Shown here: in pieces, positions 17,676 through 25,173 of the stretch
Numbering within the stretch: position 1 is the first letter of the stretch
How the letters are laid out: each line of letters begins with the position of its first letter
Assembly (NCBI RefSeq): GCF_000757485.1
Contig: NZ_JPYO01000013.1
Span: 225,812-289,811 of the forward strand
DNA: 64,000 nucleotides
Source: Achromobacter sp. RTa
GTDB lineage: Bacteria > Pseudomonadota > Gammaproteobacteria > Burkholderiales > Burkholderiaceae_B
Direction of reading: 5' to 3'
Program-made: the position numbers and the translations under genes
Notes under the pieces: model-generated
What the model was told of the DNA's origin: nothing
The model's database searches: none
Seen by the model: the letters and a program-made list of their open reading frames with translations, nothing else

Positions 17676-18500
17676 TCAGGCTTCCGCGTGCTCGGCGGGC
17701 AGGCGGTACCAATACGCGTAACAGTCTTTGAAACCGTAGCGGCCATACAAGGCGCGCGCGGCTGAATTTTCCGGCTCAACCTGCAAATAGGCTGTCGTGG
17801 CGCCGCCGGTAGCGCCCTCTGCCAATAAGTGTTCCACCAGGGCGCCAGCGTAGCCTTTGCGCCGCTGCCCCGGATCGGTGACGATGTCGAACAGACCCAC
17901 GAGATCCCCGTCGCGGGCCGCCAGGCCCGCAGCCACGCACCGTCCGGCGGCGTCCATCGCCAGCACCGGCAGAATATCCACAGCCAGCCCTTGAAGGCGT
18001 GTCCGGTGTTCATCGACGTGCTCGGGCCGCGAGCCGCGCATCTCCCCAACCGCCGCCGCAAAGCGGCTGGCATCGACCGTAAGGAATTGCAGGTCGCCCC
18101 TGACGCGAGTCATGGGGGCGAGCGGCATGCACATGACTCGCGTCTCGTCGGTGAAGGTATAACCGCGGGACTCCAGCTCGGCGTCGAGGAAAAAATCGGG
18201 GCCGATGGAGGTAATGCGCAGCACCATGGGCAAGCCATGGCGCGCATACAACGAAGAACAATACGCCAGCCGCTCGTCCAGCGTACGTGTGGATAACCCC
18301 AGCACATTGACGCTGCGCGCGCGCTTGGCGGACGAGTGCGCGAAACGCACCAGCCAGCCATCATAAAGCACCTGCGCGCCCACAGCCGTCGCATTCAGCG
18401 CGGCCTCCTCCAGACGCGCGCGCAGGCTATCGCGCACGTCGGCGGGCGGCGTGCGGCTGGCGGTCATCTGGGGCGGAGCAAAGAGCGCGGAGGTGGACAT
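17676..18500 (-). CDS. GNAT-family N-acetyltransferase between parA and parB
   Basis: A 274-aa protein whose C-terminal half is a GNAT acetyltransferase. The acetyl-CoA loop reads DPGQRRKGYAGALVEHLL, followed by AYLQVEPENSAARALYGRYGF. The N-terminal half (about 1-130) is a divergent, possibly degenerate second domain including YDGWLVRFAHSSAKRARSVN. It lies 9 bp after parA and 43 bp before parB, so it is embedded in the partition operon. Its substrate is unknown. Cotranscription makes a link to chromosome segregation possible but unproven. Confidence 0.85.
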   Translation of the reverse strand: MSTSALFAPPQMTASRTPPADVRDSLRARLEEAALNATAVGAQVLYDGWLVRFAHSSAKRARSVNVLGLSTRTLDERLAYCSSLYARHGLPMVLRITSIGPDFFLDAELESRGYTFTDETRVMCMPLAPMTRVRGDLQFLTVDASRFAAAVGEMRGSRPEHVDEHRTRLQGLAVDILPVLAMDAAGRCVAAGLAARDGDLVGLFDIVTDPGQRRKGYAGALVEHLLAEGATGGATTAYLQVEPENSAARALYGRYGFKDCYAYWYRLPAEHAEA

Positions 18501-18509
18501 GGATACGGC

Positions 18510-19310
18510 TTACTTCAAATCCTTCTTTACGCGCTCGATCATTTCGGCACCAAATGAAATGTAGGCCTGCGCGCCGCGTGACGCACGGTCATAGATCACG
18601 CCGGGCATGCCGTAACTGGGTGCTTCGGCCAGGCGCACGTTGCGCGGCACGACGGTCTTGAAGACCTTGTCGCCGAAGTGCGCCTCGAGCTGCGCGGACA
18701 CTTGCTGTTGCAGGGTCATGCGCGGGTCGAACATCACGCGCAGCAGGCCGATGACGCGCAGGTCGTCGTTGATGTTGCGATGCACGCGCTTGATGGTATT
18801 GACCAGGTCGGACAGGCCTTCCAGCGCGAAGTACTCGCACTGCATCGGAATGATGACGCCATGGGCGGCGGCCAGCCCGTTCAGGGTCAGCAGGGACAGC
18901 GTGGGCGGGCAGTCGATCAGAACGAAGTCGTACTGGCCCGAAACGGTGTCGATCGCCGTTTTCAACTGGCGTTCGCGCTGCTCCATCTGCACCAGGTCGA
19001 TCTCGGCGCCGGAGAGTTCCCGGTTGGCGGGCAGCACGTCGTAGCCGCCCGATTCGGAACGCACGCGGGCCTGCTCGATGCCGGCCTCGCCGATCAGCAC
19101 CTGGTACAGGTTCGATTCAAGCGTGTTCTTGTCGATGCCGCTGCCCATCGTGGCGTTGCCTTGAGGGTCCAGGTCCACCAGCAGCACACGTTGATTGTGC
19201 GTGGCAAGGCCGGCCGCCAGATTGATGGCGGTAGTCGTCTTGCCCACACCGCCCTTCTGGTTGGCAATGCAGAATACGCGGGCGGTCGTGCTGGGGGGTA
19301 TGTTCTTCAT
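18510..19310 (-). CDS. parA: chromosome-partitioning ATPase ParA
   Basis: A 266-aa ParA/Soj. The deviant Walker A KGGVGKTTT begins near residue 18, DLDPQGNATMGSG follows, and the Walker B-like segment reads VLIDCPPTLSLL. ATP-bound ParA binds nucleoid DNA and moves ParB-parS complexes. The short N-terminus lacks the HTH of plasmid ParAs, as expected for a chromosomal copy. It overlaps the rsmG stop by ATGA and has an AAGGA ribosome site inside the rsmG end, so it is translationally coupled. Confidence 0.96.
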   Translation of the reverse strand: MKNIPPSTTARVFCIANQKGGVGKTTTAINLAAGLATHNQRVLLVDLDPQGNATMGSGIDKNTLESNLYQVLIGEAGIEQARVRSESGGYDVLPANRELSGAEIDLVQMEQRERQLKTAIDTVSGQYDFVLIDCPPTLSLLTLNGLAAAHGVIIPMQCEYFALEGLSDLVNTIKRVHRNINDDLRVIGLLRVMFDPRMTLQQQVSAQLEAHFGDKVFKTVVPRNVRLAEAPSYGMPGVIYDRASRGAQAYISFGAEMIERVKKDLK

Positions 19311-19981
19311 AGGGTTCCTTGACTACGGCGCATCCAGATCAGGCAGCGCTCCGCTTGCAGCTCCGGCACATGAAGCGGCTGAATACGGTCGACCTGCCAT
19401 TCCCCGCGCGCGTGCAACGCCTGGATTTCATCCTCGGGGAGCTTGCCCTTCATGGCGACGAGGGTACCATCGTTGCGCACGTGACGACCTGCGAGTTGAG
19501 CAAAATCGTCCAAGGATGCGAAGGCTCGCGACGTGACAATGTTGCACTCGGCGGGGGCCAGCGTTTCGATGCGCGCGTGCCGCGCCTGAAGGTTGGGCAA
19601 GGCCAGCACGCCGCTCATCTGGCGCACGAATGCGGTTTTCTTTTCGACGGCGTCCACGCAGGTCACGGACCAGTCGGGCCGCATGATCGCCAGGACGACG
19701 CCGGGCAGGCCTCCGCCCGATCCGACGTCGTAGACCTTGGCCGCGGCGCCAGGCACGCCCAGCGCCTCGCTGAAGGGCCCTACGGCGGCAAGGCTGTCGA
19801 ACAGGTGCTGGACCAGCATCTGCTGCGGATCGCGGATCGCCGTGAGGTTGTAGGTGCGGTTCCAGCGCTGCATCTGGGACAGATAGTCCAGCAGCTTCGC
19901 CATCGCGCCGGCATCGGCGTCCAGCCCGAGTTGCTCGCACGCGCGGGAGAGGCGGCCGGGCATGTCGGCGCCGGCGCTCAT
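19307..19981 (-). CDS. rsmG: 16S rRNA (guanine527-N7)-methyltransferase RsmG
   Basis: A 224-aa GidB/RsmG from the ATG at 19981 (MSAGADMPGRLSRACEQ). It methylates G527 of 16S rRNA with SAM, using the motif VYDVGSGGGLPGVVLA and the segment NLTAIRDPQQMLVQHLFDSL. The frame remains open upstream through two 60-bp repeats to an ATG at 20101 that overlaps the mnmG stop. This would add 40 repeat-encoded residues, giving 264 aa. I prefer 19981 because family members start there and each repeat ends with its own GAAGG ribosome site and ATG. Confidence 0.93.
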   Translation of the reverse strand: MSAGADMPGRLSRACEQLGLDADAGAMAKLLDYLSQMQRWNRTYNLTAIRDPQQMLVQHLFDSLAAVGPFSEALGVPGAAAKVYDVGSGGGLPGVVLAIMRPDWSVTCVDAVEKKTAFVRQMSGVLALPNLQARHARIETLAPAECNIVTSRAFASLDDFAQLAGRHVRNDGTLVAMKGKLPEDEIQALHARGEWQVDRIQPLHVPELQAERCLIWMRRSQGTL

Positions 19982-20101
19982 GGAGTGGCCTTCGTGCTCC
20001 GCACTACGGTATTCGCCCTTGGGGCGGCCCGGCGGGCTCATGGAGCTGCCTTCGTGCTCCGCACTACGGTATTCGCCCTTGGGGCGGCCCGGCGGGCTCA
20101 T
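19982..20101 (-). repeat. 60-bp tandem repeat, two copies, between mnmG and rsmG
   Basis: Two adjacent 60-bp units, identical at 58 of 60 positions, lie immediately upstream of the rsmG core start. Each unit keeps the reading frame (20 codons, roughly [17 protein letters not shown] plus linker) and ends with GAAGG-N7-ATGAGC, so it carries a Shine-Dalgarno-like site and a start codon. Similar peptide repeats are, to my recollection, scattered at protein N-termini in Burkholderiales, which suggests a dispersed small repeat rather than a functional protein part. Confidence 0.85.
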
Positions 20102-22017
20102 GCCGCTTGCTTGCGCGAGCCGTAATGCAGGCGCTTCAAGTGGATAAGGAGCAGCGAGATGGCAGCGGGCGTGACGCCGGAAATCCGGGCGGCTTGGCCT
20201 ATGGTCTCGGGACGATGCGCCTTGAGTTTCTGGCGCACTTCGAACGACAGGCTGGTAACCGCGTCGTAGTCGACGTCTGCGGGAATGGGCTGCTGTTCGT
20301 GCGCAATGTGCTTTTGCACCTCGTCCTGCTGGCGCGCGATGTAGCCGGCATACTTGACCTGGATCTCGACCTGTTCGGCGAGCACCTCGTCGTCCGATAC
20401 GCCGGGGCCCGCGAGCAGCGTGCCGTCCGTGTTGCGGGCAGCCATCAGGGCTTCATATGAGACGTTCGGCCGTTTCAGCAGATCTGCTAGTGAGTACTCA
20501 CGTTCAATTGCCTTGCCCAACAGCGGCTCGGCCACTTCCGCCGGCAGCACCCGCGGATTCACCCAGGAAGATTTAAGGCGCTCGACTTCGGCGGCGACGG
20601 CGTCGCGCTTGCGGTTGAATGCGTCCCAGCGTAGGTCGTCGACGATACCGAGCCGCCGGCCGATTTCCGTCAAGCGCAGATCGGCATTGTCTTCGCGCAG
20701 GCTCAGGCGGTACTCTGCCCGCGACGTGAACATGCGATAGGGCTCGGTCACTCCACGCGTGACCAGGTCGTCCACCAGCACGCCCAGATAGGCTTCGTCC
20801 CTGCGCGGTGTCCATTGCTCGCGGTCCAGTGACAGGAGCGCCGCATTGGTGCCCGCCAGCAGGCCTTGGGCCGCGGCTTCTTCGTAACCCGTCGTGCCAT
20901 TGATCTGGCCTGCGAAGAACAGGCCCTCGATCGCCTTGGTCTCGAGCGTGCTCTTCAATCCACGTGGATCGAAGTAATCGTATTCGATGGCGTAGCCCGG
21001 TCGCAGGATGTGTGCGTTCTCCAGGCCGGGCAAGGAATGGATCAACTCCAGCTGCACATCGAACGGCAGGCTGGTCGAAACACCATTCGGATAGACCTCA
21101 TGCGTATCCAGGCCTTCGGGTTCCAGGAAGACCTGGTGCGACTGCTTATCCGCAAAACGGTGGATCTTATCTTCGATGGATGGGCAGTAGCGCGGCCCCA
21201 CCCCTTCGATCACTCCGCTATACATCGGCGAGCGGTCCAGGCCGCCGCGAATGATGTCGTGCGTGCGGGCGTTGGTATGGGTGATCCAGCAGGGCAGCTG
21301 CCGCGGATGCATCGCCACATTGCCCAGGTACGAGAACACGGGGATGGGATCCAGGTCACCCGGCTGCTCTTCCAGCACGCCGTAGTTGATGGAGCGTCCG
21401 TCGATGCGGGGAGGCGTCCCCGTCTTCAGGCGTCCCTGCGGCAGTTTGAGTTCTTTCAAACGCTGCCCGAGAGAGATCGCGGGAGGATCCCCTGCCCGGC
21501 CGCCGGAATAATTCTGCAGGCCCACGTGAATCAGGCCATTGAGGAAGGTGCCGGCGGTCAGCACCACCGTCTTCGCTCGGAACTTGAGCCCGATCTGGGT
21601 GACGGCGCCCACAACGCGATCGCCTTCCACCATCAGGTCTTCGACGGCCTGCTGGAACAGCCAGAGATTCGGCTGGTTCTCCAGACGGCCGCGGATCGCC
21701 TTCCGGTACAGCACGCGGTCGGCTTGCGCTCGGGTCGCACGTACGGCCGGGCCCTTCGATCCGTTCAGGATGCGGAACTGGATCCCCGACTCGTCGGTGG
21801 CCAAAGCCATTGCGCCGCCCAGGGCGTCGACTTCTTTGACGAGATGACCCTTGCCGATTCCTCCGATGGAGGGATTGCAAGACATTTGACCTAGGGTTTC
21901 GATGTTGTGCGTCAGCAGCAGCGTCTGGGCGCCAGTGCGTGCGGCAGCCAATGCGGCTTCAGTGCCGGCGTGGCCGCCGCCGACGACGATGACATCGAAT
22001 GCGCGGGGATAGTCCAT
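20098..22017 (-). CDS. mnmG: tRNA uridine 5-carboxymethylaminomethyl modification enzyme MnmG (GidA)
   Basis: A 639-aa FAD protein that acts with MnmE to modify the wobble uridine of several tRNAs. The N-terminal dinucleotide motif is [19 protein letters not shown], followed by [18 protein letters not shown] and the signature [17 protein letters not shown]. The C-terminus [18 protein letters not shown] is the tRNA-binding domain. The start [11 protein letters not shown] was chosen from the family N-terminus. The in-frame upstream extension runs into parS DNA. The gene points away from the non-coding origin region, as is typical. Confidence 0.96.
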   Translation of the reverse strand: MDYPRAFDVIVVGGGHAGTEAALAAARTGAQTLLLTHNIETLGQMSCNPSIGGIGKGHLVKEVDALGGAMALATDESGIQFRILNGSKGPAVRATRAQADRVLYRKAIRGRLENQPNLWLFQQAVEDLMVEGDRVVGAVTQIGLKFRAKTVVLTAGTFLNGLIHVGLQNYSGGRAGDPPAISLGQRLKELKLPQGRLKTGTPPRIDGRSINYGVLEEQPGDLDPIPVFSYLGNVAMHPRQLPCWITHTNARTHDIIRGGLDRSPMYSGVIEGVGPRYCPSIEDKIHRFADKQSHQVFLEPEGLDTHEVYPNGVSTSLPFDVQLELIHSLPGLENAHILRPGYAIEYDYFDPRGLKSTLETKAIEGLFFAGQINGTTGYEEAAAQGLLAGTNAALLSLDREQWTPRRDEAYLGVLVDDLVTRGVTEPYRMFTSRAEYRLSLREDNADLRLTEIGRRLGIVDDLRWDAFNRKRDAVAAEVERLKSSWVNPRVLPAEVAEPLLGKAIEREYSLADLLKRPNVSYEALMAARNTDGTLLAGPGVSDDEVLAEQVEIQVKYAGYIARQQDEVQKHIAHEQQPIPADVDYDAVTSLSFEVRQKLKAHRPETIGQAARISGVTPAAISLLLIHLKRLHYGSRKQAA

Positions 22018-22068
22018 GATGGGGAGGTAAGAGAGCGTTCGGTGCTCATTATAGAGGCAGCGATTGCA

Positions 22069-22084
22069 TGTTTCACGTGAAACA
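22069..22084. other. parS: parS site 1
   Basis: TGTTTCACGTGAAACA, a perfect 16-bp palindrome identical to the classic ParB-binding consensus. The symmetry extends to 20 bp (CATG...CATG). It lies 52 bp upstream of the mnmG start. Confidence 0.95.
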
Positions 22085-22195
22085 TGTTTCGGTGCAGCAA
22101 TGGAGGCGTCCGGGTGGCTTGAGCCGTAGGCAAATGGCAACGGCGCGTCGTCAAGGCCGCACAATATGTCGGCATTTGCCGGTGTTTCTACGATT

Positions 22196-22211
22196 TGTTC
22201 CACGTGAAACA
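22196..22211. other. parS: parS site 2
   Basis: TGTTCCACGTGAAACA, one change from the perfect palindrome at the tolerated position 5. It is 127 bp from site 1. Confidence 0.93.
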
Positions 22212-22334
22212 GGGGCCTCCGACAGGCTCTTTGGGGAGCTACGATAACTCATGGAGAGCATGAGGATTCGGGTTTGCATCCTTTCGCTATGCCCAATCCC
22301 TGACCTTGGCCCTCATCGATGGACTTTCCGTCTC

Positions 22335-22350
22335 TGTTTCACGTGGAACA
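22335..22350. other. parS: parS site 3
   Basis: TGTTTCACGTGGAACA, the mirror-image variant of site 2. It is 139 bp from site 2. Confidence 0.93.
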
Positions 22351-22457
22351 TGTCCACCTGCGAAAGCACCTAGGCATTGTGGGGAGGAAATTCCTGCCCG
22401 ACTGCTAGTGGCACCCCACGGACTGGCCCTACCTCGTTGCCAGAAGGATGCACCACA

Positions 22458-22473
22458 TGTTCCACGTGAAACA
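22458..22473. other. parS: parS site 4
   Basis: TGTTCCACGTGAAACA, identical to site 2 and 123 bp after site 3. Confidence 0.93.
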
Positions 22474-22613
22474 TCAAATTGACTGATATGCCGTGCGTAG
22501 GCTTAGGGCTGGGTCGCCTATGCCTACTATTATTGGCCGGTCATATTCCTAGCCGCCTTCTGACGGTAAGCGTAGCCATTCAAGTATTGGCTTGGCGGGA
22601 ATCAGTCCGTCGA

Positions 22614-22629
22614 TGTTCCACGTGAAACA
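22614..22629. other. parS: parS site 5
   Basis: TGTTCCACGTGAAACA, identical to sites 2 and 4. It is 156 bp after site 4. Confidence 0.93.
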
Positions 22630-22755
22630 TCCCATTTACCTGTAATCGATACAGACCAGAGCGCTAGTGCCATTCACCGCCAGGACCGAGCTTCGCTAAC
22701 GCATGTCCACTGGCAGTACCCCCCGGTCTCGCTTGACGACGCCTGAAGTGGTCTA

Positions 22756-22771
22756 TGTCTCACGTGAAACA
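22756..22771. other. parS: parS site 6 within a 30-bp palindrome
   Basis: TGTCTCACGTGAAACA has one change (position 4). Uniquely, the symmetry continues outward to 22749-22778 with arms TGGTCTATG and CATAGACCA. This makes a 30-bp palindrome with a single mismatched pair. Confidence 0.88.
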
Positions 22772-22908
22772 TAGACCATAAATACGGGCGAACGCTCTTC
22801 GGCAACCGCTACATACGCACCTGAGAGGCAACGTCGCGGATGCACAGGCTTCAATATTCGAAAACAAACTGGCCTATGTGGGCTATCCCATTGATGCGGC
22901 GCCATCAA

Positions 22909-22924
22909 TGTTTCACGTGAAACA
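22909..22924. other. parS: parS site 7
   Basis: TGTTTCACGTGAAACA, a perfect copy. A short inverted repeat (TTGATG...CATCAA, 22891-22908) lies directly to its left. Confidence 0.95.
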
Positions 22925-23026
22925 CCCATAGCGCGCAAAGGCTGCTCATATTATTCGAGCTGCTCACGCTAAACTCCGCGAAGAGCAACTGGGAGAACTG
23001 ATAAGGCAAGCCACGGATCACTCAAT

Positions 23027-23042
23027 GTTCCACGTGAAACCG
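23027..23042. other. parS: parS site 8
   Basis: TGTTCCACGTGAAACC, with changes at position 5 and the last base. It is 118 bp after site 7 and probably a weaker site. Confidence 0.85.
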
Positions 23043-23162
23043 ATCGGAAGCGAAGGACTGGCCAAACGCTCGAGTTGCCAGACGTCATGCCAGGCGATCT
23101 GGCGAATTGCTTGTTCTGAATCAAAAATCAGCCTGGCGCCACAAAAATTTGAATGTTTTTGA

Positions 23163-23183
23163 CCCTACCCTACCCCTACCCCC
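23163..23183 (-). other. G-quadruplex motif in the origin region
   Basis: The minus strand carries four G-tracts of 5, 4, 3 and 3 G separated by TA loops, matching the intramolecular quadruplex pattern. Directly to the right, CCAAAAA (23182-23188) and TTTTTGG (23197-23203) form an inverted repeat, and parS site 9 follows at once. Folding in vivo is unproven. Confidence 0.7.
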
Positions 23184-23203
23184 AAAAAGTGCATCATTTT
23201 TGG

Positions 23204-23219
23204 AGTTTCACGTGAAACA
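23204..23219. other. parS: parS site 9
   Basis: AGTTTCACGTGAAACA, one change at the first base. It abuts the quadruplex/hairpin element. Confidence 0.88.
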
Positions 23220-23521
23220 GGATCAATACCTTCAAATAATCGCAGCAAAGAAAACGCCGGTTTACCGTCCATAACTTGTTGAGCGGCAGGGATAAATTCA
23301 ATGCATCGAAAAGAACGCCGCCCGTTCGGCGCCGAACAGAGTCACTTCCAGCTGCGTAACTTTTCAAATATGCGCCACCCCTAGCAACGGCACTCCATCA
23401 CGCAACAACATGGCCGGCTGGGCAACCGGAGCTATACATGAGCGAGGTTCTGCAATTCGCCTCGCGCGAAACCTACACTCAAAAAAACCAACCTCAGATG
23501 TCCATTGAGTTCATAACAGAG

Positions 23522-23530
23522 TTATCAACA
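23522..23530 (+). promoter_or_regulatory. DnaA box (one mismatch)
   Basis: TTATCAACA differs from TTATCCACA at one base. It is the leftmost box of the origin set. A further one-mismatch box, TGGGGATAA, lies at 23582-23590 just past parS site 10. Confidence 0.55.
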
Positions 23531-23561
23531 AACACCTCTATTCCCGATTGCCCAGCCCGGG

Positions 23562-23577
23562 CGTTTCACGTGGAACA
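23562..23577. other. parS: parS site 10
   Basis: CGTTTCACGTGGAACA, with changes at position 1 and one tolerated inner position. It is separated from site 9 by 358 bp and lies inside the first DnaA-box matches, so the two arrays meet here. Confidence 0.82.
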
Positions 23578-23792
23578 AGTCTGGGGATAAGTCGGAAGAA
23601 GGGAGGAAAGCGGCGACGATCCGAGCCACGATGCTGCATGTGAGTGCAAAAGACCCAGATCCATGAAAAAGCACAAATGCGCAACATCTTCCCTATGAGA
23701 GCAACCTGTTCTTGCAGGGCCAAAGGGAAAAAGATTCTCAGGAAGCGACGCCTTCACGGTACGCGAAGGTCACGGGCCGCCGTGGAAAACTT

Positions 23793-23801
23793 TGTGGATA
23801 A
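23793..23801 (-). promoter_or_regulatory. DnaA box (exact)
   Basis: TGTGGATAA, the exact reverse complement of TTATCCACA, lies in the non-coding origin region. Confidence 0.8.
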
Positions 23802-23924
23802 GATGAAGCCGGAGAGCCGGCATCGCGCCACGATTGCGTCCGCCCGCAGCATCAAACCATGCGGGAACCAAGCTCCGATCCTCGGGTCAAAATCGCCTTG
23901 CGCTGCGCATCACTCATCGCTGAC

Positions 23925-23945
23925 TTATCCCCATTGTTATCCAAG
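23925..23945 (+). promoter_or_regulatory. pair of degenerate DnaA boxes
   Basis: TTATCCCCA (23925-23933, one mismatch) and TTATCCAAG (23937-23945, two mismatches) lie in the same orientation with a 3-bp gap. Confidence 0.5.
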
Positions 23946-24199
23946 CGCGCGATATTTATCCCGCGAGCTTGCCGAGTACGTGGAGGCCGGCGCAGCAAGA
24001 TTCATTGACCAAGCAATTATCTTGCCCATCTGTCAGCTGCGGCACCATCATCCATTTGGTTGATATCCAGCTTATCTTCCGCATGCTGTGGAAAACCCGT
24101 AGACGTGGCCAAAGAGCCGCCTCGCCATACTGGCGGTCCTTCCCGAGAATTCCAGCAACGCTACCCGAAAGTCTGAGCCAGGCCCTCCTATCCCCATTT

Positions 24200-24256
24200 A
24201 TATCCACAGGCGCGAACCTCGCTTCGACAAGCCAAAAGGAGTAATTCTGTGCATAA
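24200..24256. promoter_or_regulatory. two degenerate DnaA boxes
   Basis: ATATCCACA (24200-24208, plus) and TGTGCATAA (24248-24256, minus) each differ from the consensus at one base. The second fits the relaxed pattern TTWTNCACA. TGTGCAAAA at 24494-24502 also fits that relaxed pattern. Confidence 0.5.
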
Positions 24257-24565
24257 CCGGGATGGGGATATCTTTGTGAACAACCACCCTCGCGCAGCCC
24301 CTGAAAAAGGCCAGACCAAATAGAAAAGTCGCGCGCGACAGCCATGGCCATGCCGCGCATTTGCGCCGAAACAAGGCCAAGCGCATGTATTTGCTAGGGA
24401 AAAATCCCGTTTTCTCTTCAGTATGACAAAAGCGGCAAACTTGCCGCGACGGCCGGCGCCGCGTTACCGGATACTCGTGAAAACTGGGATAACTGTGCAA
24501 AACCCCGGCCAAGTCGACCGGGCTGCTTCATTACTGAGCACGAAAATACTCATGCCCGAAAATAA

Positions 24566-24616
24566 TTATCCACAAACTTATCCACGGGTCGAGAATATGT
24601 TAGTAATTACTAACAT
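24566..24616 (+). promoter_or_regulatory. core oriC candidate: two DnaA boxes and an AT-rich palindrome
   Basis: The exact box TTATCCACA (24566-24574) is followed 3 bp later by TTATCCACG (24578-24586). After a short GC-containing spacer comes the AT-rich 20-bp perfect palindrome ATGTTAGTAATTACTAACAT (24597-24616). Paired boxes next to TAG/TAA triplets resemble the box-plus-DnaA-trio layout of bacterial unwinding sites. This makes it my best candidate for the duplex-opening point. The function is inferred. Confidence 0.6.
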
Positions 24617-24656
24617 TGAAAGAGCGCTGCCGGAAAGACAGGGCTCCAAAATGAAA

Positions 24657-24689
24657 CAACGCCCCAGACCCGGAGGTCTTGGGGCGTTG
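24657..24689 (-). terminator. Rho-independent terminator of the cold shock gene
   Basis: On the minus strand CAACGCCCCAAGACC pairs with GGTCTGGGGCGTTG around a TCCG loop (one bulge), and GTTTCATTTTGG follows. It sits 45 bp past the csp stop. Confidence 0.75.
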
Positions 24690-24733
24690 CAGCCAGGCCG
24701 AACCTGGCGGACGGGAAATTGGGATTTCCCGAT

Positions 24734-24940
24734 TTAGAGCGGGCGAATTTCGGCCGCTTGAGGTCCTTTCGGACCATCCTTAACTTCGAATTCGACTTCC
24801 TGGCCTTCGTTCAGGCTGCGATAGCCGCGGCCCTGGATGGCGGAAAAGTGTGCGAAAACATCGGTCCCGCCAACGTCCGGAGTGATGAAACCGTAACCCT
24901 TGTCAGCGTTGAACCACTTAACTTTGCCCTTCTGAGCCAT
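24734..24940 (-). CDS. cold shock protein, CspA family
   Basis: A 68-aa single OB-fold RNA/DNA-binding protein. RNP1 KGYGFI lies at 14-19 and RNP2 VFAHF at 28-32, and the length is the standard one. CspA proteins melt mRNA structure and act as antiterminators. The gap of 233 bp to the next gene upstream leaves room for a long 5' leader, which is common in cold-shock mRNAs. The ribosome site is AGGA. The gene borders the origin region on its right and reads towards it. Confidence 0.95.
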   Translation of the reverse strand: MAQKGKVKWFNADKGYGFITPDVGGTDVFAHFSAIQGRGYRSLNEGQEVEFEVKDGPKGPQAAEIRPL

Positions 24941-25173
24941 TTTTTCTAGCGTCCTGTAATTAACTCGAAATGCAATGAATCAAGGACGCCGTGAGAACTG
25001 AACGACCGGTAGTGACACCTGCGTTGCTGCTGCGTTCCCGCTTGCCGCCAAGCTGCAGAACGAGTCCGCGCGCTGCTTGAATCAACTGCCTGATCAGCAT
25101 ACTCACCACACATTACAGACTCATATAGTTGTTTTCCCCAATGTCGTATTTTTCAGACTGGAACGGGTCCGAT

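Larger units (their letters stand above)
22018..24733. other. oriC: non-coding origin region: parS cluster and predicted oriC
   Basis: About 2.7 kb without a credible gene; the short frames lack family resemblance and ribosome sites. The left part (22069-23577) holds ten parS palindromes. A G-quadruplex motif lies at 23163-23183. The right part (23522-24586) carries about ten DnaA-box matches, two of them exact, and ends in an AT-rich stretch with a 20-bp palindrome. This combination next to mnmG is what is expected of the chromosomal origin and centromere. Exact unwinding and initiation sites are inferred. Confidence 0.8.

Noticed and set aside
17633-18073. N-terminal extension of ParB by 147 codons
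   Set aside because: It overlaps the GNAT gene in another frame. MATKKPKGLGRGLDALLG is the standard ParB start and has a ribosome site.
22069-23577. A CRISPR array, suggested by short repeats at fairly regular spacing
   Set aside because: The repeats are 16-bp palindromes matching parS, the spacers are 100-160 bp and unequal, and no cas gene is present.
22753-24949. Short open frames inside the origin region (61-139 codons)
   Set aside because: They contain parS and DnaA-box sequence, lack ribosome sites and recognisable domains, and overlap each other on both strands.
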